Assembly: GCA_039602395.1 (NCBI GenBank)
Contig: JBCNJP010000017.1
Span: 18,012,729 to 18,076,728 of the forward strand
Reading direction: 5' to 3'
Source of the DNA: Deinandra increscens subsp. villosa
Lineage: Eukaryota > Streptophyta > Magnoliopsida > Asterales > Asteraceae
DNA length: 64,000 bases
Under the pieces are notes generated by a model, which was not told the DNA's origin, did no database searches, and saw only the letters and a list, made by a program, of their open reading frames with translations. A program made the position numbers and the translations under genes. Each line of letters starts with the position of its first letter. The stretch's first letter is position 1. Below are positions 58,284 through 64,000 of the stretch, piece by piece.

Positions 58284-60557
58284 TGTTGATGCATGAACCT
58301 TGTGTGGCCGTTACTGTTCGAATTGTCAAACAGACTGATTTGTCGAAGACATGAACTGAGGTCCGAACCTCAGCCGAACTCTAGGTTCGGAGTTGGCCGA
58401 ACCTAGATGGCCGAACTCCAAGTTCGGAGGGAGTTCGGACAGAGTTCGGAGGTGCCGAGTTCGGACCTTATGAAGAAGTATAAATAGATTCGTCTTTGTA
58501 TTTCTTTGTAAGTTTCTGTCTTGTTTCTGTGTGTTGAGAGGGGAGGTTCTGTCCGACCTCCCCCAGAGCTTAATCGTTGTATACTCCTTCGTTATGTAAT
58601 CATTCAACATGATTCAATGACAAAACTTCCGTCTCATCCATAGAAACGATCCGTAAACGGTTTTTCAGTTTGGTATCAGAGCTGTTGGCTCTTTCTATGG
58701 TGGAAATCTATTGTTTTTCTTCATTTTGAGACGTTAAACCTTCGGTTAGGGGTGATTGGAAGTGTTTCTGATTGATTTTTGATCAATCGAGTCTTTCTGA
58801 GTCATGTTTTTACCTAACAGAAGCATCTGGATGTTCAAATTCGATCAAATTCTGAATCTAGTGAGTTTTTCCGAAATTTTTTGGTTTTTCGCGTTCGGCC
58901 GAACTCCACGTTTGGTGTAACCGCTCCGAACTCCAGGTTCGGAGTACGCTCGGCATAACCGCTCCGAACTCCAGGTTCGGCCGGTCCGAAGGTCAGGTTC
59001 GGAGATGGCTCCGAAGGTCAGGTTCGGACTAGGTCCGAAGGTCAGTTTCGGAGAGGGCTCTGCCCCTTGGATCCCGCCAGGGGCTGCCGCCCCTTGGACC
59101 CCGCTTCTCAGGGGTGCTGCCCCCGAACCCCCGTTAGGTGGGAATTTTACAGAAGCGGATCAGTTATCGAGTTTACCCTTGATTCGGTAGCTGTGGGGTG
59201 TTATATTTGAAGAAAATCCAGATTCTGATACTTGTTACGAGTTGTTGATCGAATTTCAAGAAATAAGTTTGTGGGTAGTCATTGTTCTTGATGATGGACA
59301 GAGATTCAAGAATACATGTTTTCTGATGATGGACAGAGATTCGGAGACATGGTTATGATTACTTGGGAACGTTTGTCGGAGATTATCTTTCTACACAAAC
59401 TGAAGATTAATGAGATTAAAGATTCCGTTGCGGGCCACTTGAGTTTATCATTCCACTACAAGAATGCGGGGTTTGGAATCATAAGAAATTGAAGATTTGA
59501 ATATGTCACTTATTTAGGGGGAATTTGGGGGACCCTAAAACTTTCAAAACTTTCAAAGTTTTATAATTGAAAAAGTGAATATTCAAACGCAATCAGTTCA
59601 GGGATGATGGTGGTTTTTGATCTTCATGGAAATGTAGTATATTCTGATGTTCGTGCGAACCGATATGTCAAAGTTTTCAATTATGGTTTGGAACTTTCTG
59701 TCATATGCCCGATACTTTCTTGAGTTGTCGAAAGAATTGGTCAGATTCCAGTCTGCAACGAGATATACGTTTACCGGAGTAATATATTGGGATGGATTTG
59801 ATACTGAGGGGGAATTTCCGTGATTGAAGATGCTGATCGTGTCTGTTTTCATAAAGATCAGAATGTGTTACAATTCGGTGAAGATTGAAGATTATTATTA
59901 AGATGCAGTGATGTTCGTGTGTCTTTATAATTTCCGGATACAACTTATGAAGTAAACCATTATCATACATGCCGGTTCCAATTGGATGGTTGTGCTTGAA
60001 GCTAGGGGGAATTTTATTGGTTGTGGATATTGTACAAGATTCGAATTGTTTCCTGCATACCTGATGATTCGGTCAAGGGGAGTTTGCTAAAGATAGAGAT
60101 GTTTGCAGCAAGCTGACTGAAGATTGCTAGAAGATCAATGTCTGGATTCGACAGTAACGTCCAAGGGGGAATTTGTTGATGCATGAACCTTGTGTGGCCG
60201 TTACTGTTCGAATTGTCAAACAGACTGATTTGTCGAAGACATGAACTGAGGTCCGAACCTCAGCCGAACTCTAGGTTCGGAGTTGGCCGAACCTAGATGG
60301 CCGAACTCCAAGTTCGGAGGGAGTTCGGACAGAGTTCGGAGGTGCCGAGTTCGGACCTTATGAAGAAGTATAAATAGATTCGTCTTTGTATTTCTTTGTA
60401 AGTTTCTGTCTTGTTTCTGTGTGTTGAGAGGGGAGGTTCTGTCCGACCTCCCCCAGAGCTTAATCGTTGTATACTCCTTCGTTATGTAATCATTCAACAT
60501 GATTCAATGACAAAACTTCCGTCTCATCCATAGAAACGATCCGTAAACGGTTTTTCA
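58284..60557 (+). mobile_element. Small non-autonomous LTR retrotransposon, 2.27 kb, very young
   Basis: LTRs at 58284-58667 and 60174-60557 (384 bp each, no difference seen). The duplication ATTAT is at 58279-58283 and 60558-60562. A primer site and a purine tract AAGGGGGAATT are present. The 1.5-kb interior is non-coding. Both LTR and interior carry many CCGAAC/GTTCGG hairpins. The undisturbed target is visible in the first copy of the 702-bp duplication near 57577-57590. Confidence 0.93.
58671..58682 (+). promoter_or_regulatory. Primer-binding site of the small LTR element
   Basis: TGGTATCAGAGC, three bases after the LTR end CGGTTTTTCA; initiator tRNA-Met type. Confidence 0.93.
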
Positions 60558-60909
60558 ATTATCATAAACTAAAGCATAGTAATATTGCATTATGATAAAT
60601 AATAATAATGTACAATTATGAAACAAAAGAAGATGTGATATAGTCTGTTATAACACTAAAATAACAGACTAGTTAGGTTCTGCTTGAATGAATCAGCTTT
60701 CGCGTTGGTTACTTGCCTATCACCCAAACATTATGAACAAGATAAGGGTATGTGCATAAAGTGACGTATTACATCAGCGTTGGCCAGAAATGATACATCT
60801 AAGCTTTATGTACAAATTAGGTCCGCTGGATACATGTGCAACTCATCAGCGTTGGCCAGAAGAGAAACACTTGTATAGGGAAGGCGGATGCTTAATTTTA
60901 GTTGATAAT

Positions 60910-61282
60910 TGATGAACCACAAAATCACACCGTATGTAGATATGAGATTATAATTCAACTAGGAATGAGCTAATTAACGAAGAATAATGGATGAATCGAT
61001 CATTTTATTGATATTGCAATGTAGGAATACAATTGAAGAAAACACACAGTGAATGTGTAATCTCCAGGAACTAAAAATTACATTGTGAATGAACAAATGA
61101 ACTATTTATAGAGTTGCTAGAATCGCATCTTCGCAGGTTGATTGGATGCACTTGCGTCTTCTCCATTCGCAACTGCATCACTTCCGACTTGTTCCTTATA
61201 CGATACTTGTTCTTGAGGTCTTTATCATCGAACATATAGTTGTTAGGCCATTTGCATATCCGATCTTGACCTATCCTCATCA
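60910..61282 (-). mobile_element. Solo LTR
   Basis: 373 bp reading TGATGAACC...CTCATCA on the + strand, flanked by ATAAT at 60905-60909 and 61283-61287. A minus-strand TATA box CTATAAATAG lies near 61102-61111, so the orientation is probably minus. No partner LTR and no primer site adjacent. Confidence 0.85.
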
Positions 61283-61651
61283 ATAATCATTGTAAGAACA
61301 ACAAATCAACGTTGGCTAGAAACGAGGTTTTAAAGATGTTATCAAGTTAAGAAAATAGATTAGTTCAATTTAAAATAAGTTAACTAGCATTAGAAAAGAT
61401 AGTGGCATTGATTAAGGTAGCAAATCAGCGTTGGCCAGAATTACTACATGTCAACAACTAATACAAGTTAAGGAACTAATCTATCTTATTATTAGGTTTT
61501 GTAAAACATAAGTATATAAGGTCTATACAAAACAAATTTTAATATTAAGCCCCAAATTCTGAGAGTATCCGGTAGAAAAGGGGTGTCCTGATCGAAAAGC
61601 AGGTGTCCTGATCGAAAAGCAGAAATCGAAAAGCTGATTAATCAACAAAAC

Positions 61652-61663
61652 GCTCTGATGCCA
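61652..61663 (-). promoter_or_regulatory. Primer-binding site of the second LARD-like element
   Basis: Minus strand TGGCATCAGAGC, two bases from the LTR at 61666. Confidence 0.9.
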
Positions 61664-61665
61664 CA

Positions 61666-62095
61666 TGCTGAACGAATCCTGAATCGTAAGAATAATAAAC
61701 ATATAATAATTTAAAGATTACCTATTGTAGATCGTTAGCGTGAGAGCTGCTTGGAGAATCAATCTAGTATGTTGATCGAGTTCCCGTTTAGGGAGTATGA
61801 TTAGGATGGTTGTTAGGTAACCATGAGAGGCTACGAATTTAGAGAGGGAGAGAAAGAGAGGGTCACGAACTTTATGTGGTGATTCATATGTTTAATCTCT
61901 CCCTATAATCTCTATTTATACACCTAAAGGGAAACCCTAATTCCATCAATAAGGGCAATTACGTCCATCAAATAAATGTCTGATAGGTTAATTAGGTAAC
62001 TGATTTTTTAAGATAAATGATTGAGACCATAATATATTTTTTATATATATATGTACGAAAATACATACATATATATTTTAGAATATATTTCAACA
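61666..62095 (-). repeat. 5' LTR of the second LARD-like element
   Basis: 430 bp, partner of 52988-53416, followed by GTTAA. Confidence 0.9.
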
Positions 62096-62100
62096 GTTAA

Positions 62101-62379
62101 GGCTATCTCGTATCTTTGGATAAAAACGAAGCAAAACATTTGGTGGTAACTTGGAAGGAGTGATGTAATTTTTTCAATATTTTGATACCTTTGTTTTGTT
62201 TGATGAACTATGTTTGTGAGTGTGTCTAGTTTGTTGAACTAGTTTTTTTTGCTAGTTGCTTTTATATAATTTTACCGTTAAAAAAAGTGTTTTATATTTT
62301 AAATAGGATTTTAATAATCTAAATTATTAATGGCTAATAATCCATATTTTTACTTTGGTTATTAATAATTATCAAATTA
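62101..62379. other. Short stretch with no assigned feature
   Basis: AT-rich; nothing coding and no repeat ends recognised. Confidence 0.5.
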
Positions 62380-62965
62380 TAGTGGGCTCTGTGATGGTGG
62401 GTTTTCTTTGAGATGAACTTAATTGCTATACTTGGGCTATCGCGACACACAAGAGAGTATGGTTTTACCCTTTGCTCTCCCAGATGTGGGTACCCTTTCG
62501 TCATTGGGGTTGTCTTGGGTAGTCAGACAGTAATCATTAACCGTCTAATAAATGACAATTTTAACTTTTATTGTTGTTGTTAAGGCATGGGGTATGGTCT
62601 GCGTGAGAAGTAGCATTAATCCTAACTTTTAACTACTGGGCTTGCACAAGTGGTATGAGGTGATGACGGGGAGATTTGTTGACCTAGAGGTCACAAGTTC
62701 GATCACTGTAGTCCCAGGTTTTACTATAGCAGGCCTTTAGGTGGTGGGTTTTTCCTGGGATGTGCTCAATTGATATTTTTGGGCTACCAGTACACAAGAG
62801 AGCATGGCTTTACCTTCCACTCTCCCGGGTGTGGGTGCCCTTTCACTATTAAGGTTGTCTTGGGTAGTGAACGTTAATTGTTAGCCATCCAAAAGAAAAA
62901 ATTAACTTTTTTTTTTAAGGCATGGGGTATGGTTTGTGTGAGAGGTGGCATAGAACCTTGGTGTC
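62380..62965. repeat. Diverged tandem duplication containing SINE-like sequence
   Basis: Two units share GGTGGGTTTT, ACACAAGAGAG, ATGTGGGTACCCTTTC or GTGTGGGTGCCCTTTC, TTGTCTTGGGTAGT and TTAAGGCATGGGGTATGG, at 62380-62617 and about 62735-62965. Between them 62640-62730 has tRNA-like boxes (TTGACCTAGAGGTCAC, AGTTCGATC) as in the fragment at 15265. Confidence 0.65.
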
Positions 62966-64000
62966 GTGGAACACCACGACAAGCATGTGTCCATGAGGAC
63001 GCAAGCGTGAACCTGGTCATGGTGAGTTTGAGAGAAATATGACCATTCAACAATCATTTTTTTAATAATTTTTTTAAAATATTAAAAATTCTCTATAAAT
63101 ATCAACCTAAAACTAACCAGTTTTCATAAAAAAAATAAAAAATAAAAAAAACTCTCATACATCTTATTTCTCTTATAAACCAAATCATTTATCAACATCA
63201 TCTCATCTGAATCTGACGACGATGATTTTTCGAGTGGTAATTGCTAGTGGAACTTTGGTTAGACGAGGGTGAATCGTCACAACCACGAACCCAAAAAAAG
63301 CTCGTATGAACCTTGATCGTGATGCTGTTAGCACTCTTCTACGTCAAGATTATTTTGTAGAAGAACCAATGTATCCCAATACGTTATTTAAACAACGGTT
63401 TCATATGAGGCGAAACCTATTTTGCAGAATAGTTTAAGCTATTGAGAGTGGAGACATGGTTCCGTTAAAAGATGGATGCGAGAAGTACAATCGGTTTTAC
63501 CTCATTGCAAAATTGTGTCGTCGTTATTTGTCAAATGACGTACGAAAGCGCTACCAACCTCGTTTAATGAAAATACTTGAAGATGTCCGAACAAAGAATC
63601 AGGTTATGTATTCAAAGTTTCTAAAGCTATCATTCATTTGTATGAAAATAGATACTTATGGAAACCCATGGTGAGCGACATTCAACAATTATACGAGGCG
63701 CATGAAGCACAATATGGTTTTCCTAGGGATGCTTGGCACATCTTTGCACACATTGGTAGTGGAAGAACTGCCCTAAGACATGGCGTGGTCAATTTATGCA
63801 TGTTGATCACAACCGTCGTCCCTAATGCTCAAAGTCGTTGCATCATATGACATGTCAACATGACATGCACATTTTGGTTTTTCCGGTTCCAATAATGATA
63901 TTGATGTTTTGGATCAATCGTTTCTTTTTAACTATATGACAGATGGAAAAGCTCCCGTCTCTTCTTTTGAACTAAGATGAGTAACATACAAGCGTGAATA
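62929..64000 (+). pseudogene. PIF/Harbinger element with decayed transposase, runs off the window
   Basis: A likely left end GGCATGGGGTATGGT (62929) resembles the ends at 52098-52908. From about 63190 the + strand reads, with stops and shifts, parts of a Harbinger-type nuclease protein: QDYFVEEPMYPNTLFKQRF and MRRNLFCRIV (stop), later AIIHLYENRYLWKP, SDIQQLYEAHEAQYGFP, then NDIDVLDQS. In a live transposase the stretch after YGFP would lead to the first catalytic Asp (normally GMLGSIDC); here it reads RDAWHIFAHIG, so the catalytic region is lost. The rest lies beyond 64000. Confidence 0.8.

Larger units (their letters stand above)
57103..60784. repeat. 702-bp tandem duplication, second copy interrupted
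   Basis: Copy one is 57103-57804. Copy two starts at 57805 and, without the nested element and its duplicated ATTAT, is about 701 bp long. Only about six substitutions and one two-base indel were seen. Confidence 0.9.
52988..62095 (-). mobile_element. Second LARD-like element: non-coding Copia-type LTR retrotransposon, 9.1 kb
   Basis: LTRs at 52988-53416 and 61666-62095. The perfect duplication GTTAA is at 52983-52987 and 62096-62100. On the minus strand the primer site TGGCATCAGAGC lies beside the right LTR and the purine tract CAAATGGGAGAA beside the left LTR. No gag or pol in the 8.2-kb interior, which is AT-rich; 52900-58300 has no frame of 60 codons. Nested inside are a 2.3-kb LTR element and a solo LTR. 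Confidence 0.9.

Noticed and set aside
58326..60500. Two identical 94-codon minus-strand ORFs
   Set aside because: Both lie inside the LTRs of the 2.3-kb element and are explained by LTR identity.

Overview
This window is plant nuclear DNA. It contains two intact intron-bearing eukaryotic genes set in a dense, nested mass of transposable elements, with one 500-base assembly gap (5637-6136). A eudicot is strongly indicated by the proteins and the element families. Asteraceae is plausible from the look of the retroelements, but the sequence alone does not prove it.

Genes. (1) 19514-22919 (+): a six-exon gene for a 283-residue, five-pass Yip1-family Golgi membrane protein, with a hAT MITE in its last intron. 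(2) 49339-50781 (-): UDP-glucose 6-dehydrogenase, 480 residues in one coding exon, with a TATA box near 51825 and an 891-bp intron in the 5' UTR (50819-51709).

Layout. 1-5636: the 3' part of an LTR with its primer-binding site, a 535-codon minus-strand ORF of unknown function, and a partial LTR of a hairpin-rich family. 6137-14700: a minus-strand Copia remnant (protease/gag pieces, primer site, 5' LTR), split in its gag by a 6.2-kb non-autonomous Ty3-like element with 1.3-kb LTRs. 14701-19150: a LINE tail, then a MULE foldback MITE, a hAT MITE and a 1-kb MULE derivative, each with a target-site duplication. 19.3-23 kb: the Yip1 gene. 24-24.5 kb: rearranged TRIM sequence. 24.75-44.9 kb: a three-level nest, in which a decayed minus-strand LINE is interrupted by a 15.6-kb gag-only Sirevirus-like Copia element, whose gag is in turn interrupted by a 9.7-kb LARD. 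45-49 kb: AT-rich intergenic DNA with a SINE remnant. 49.3-51.9 kb: the UGD gene. 52.1-52.9 kb: a PIF/Harbinger derivative. 52.99-62.1 kb: a non-coding Copia-type LARD with an internal 702-bp tandem duplication, a nested young 2.3-kb LTR element and a solo LTR. 62.1-64 kb: SINE-like DNA and a decayed PIF/Harbinger transposase that runs off the window.

Main unexplained signal. Several unrelated non-coding elements are packed with short, near-perfect hairpins with loops of 3-5 nt. In the LARD family two homologous but diverged LTRs (3823-5636 and 31194-34643) can be compared, and several stem positions have changed on both sides so that pairing is kept. That points either to a conserved RNA or single-strand DNA structure, or to a mutation process that keeps repairing palindromes.
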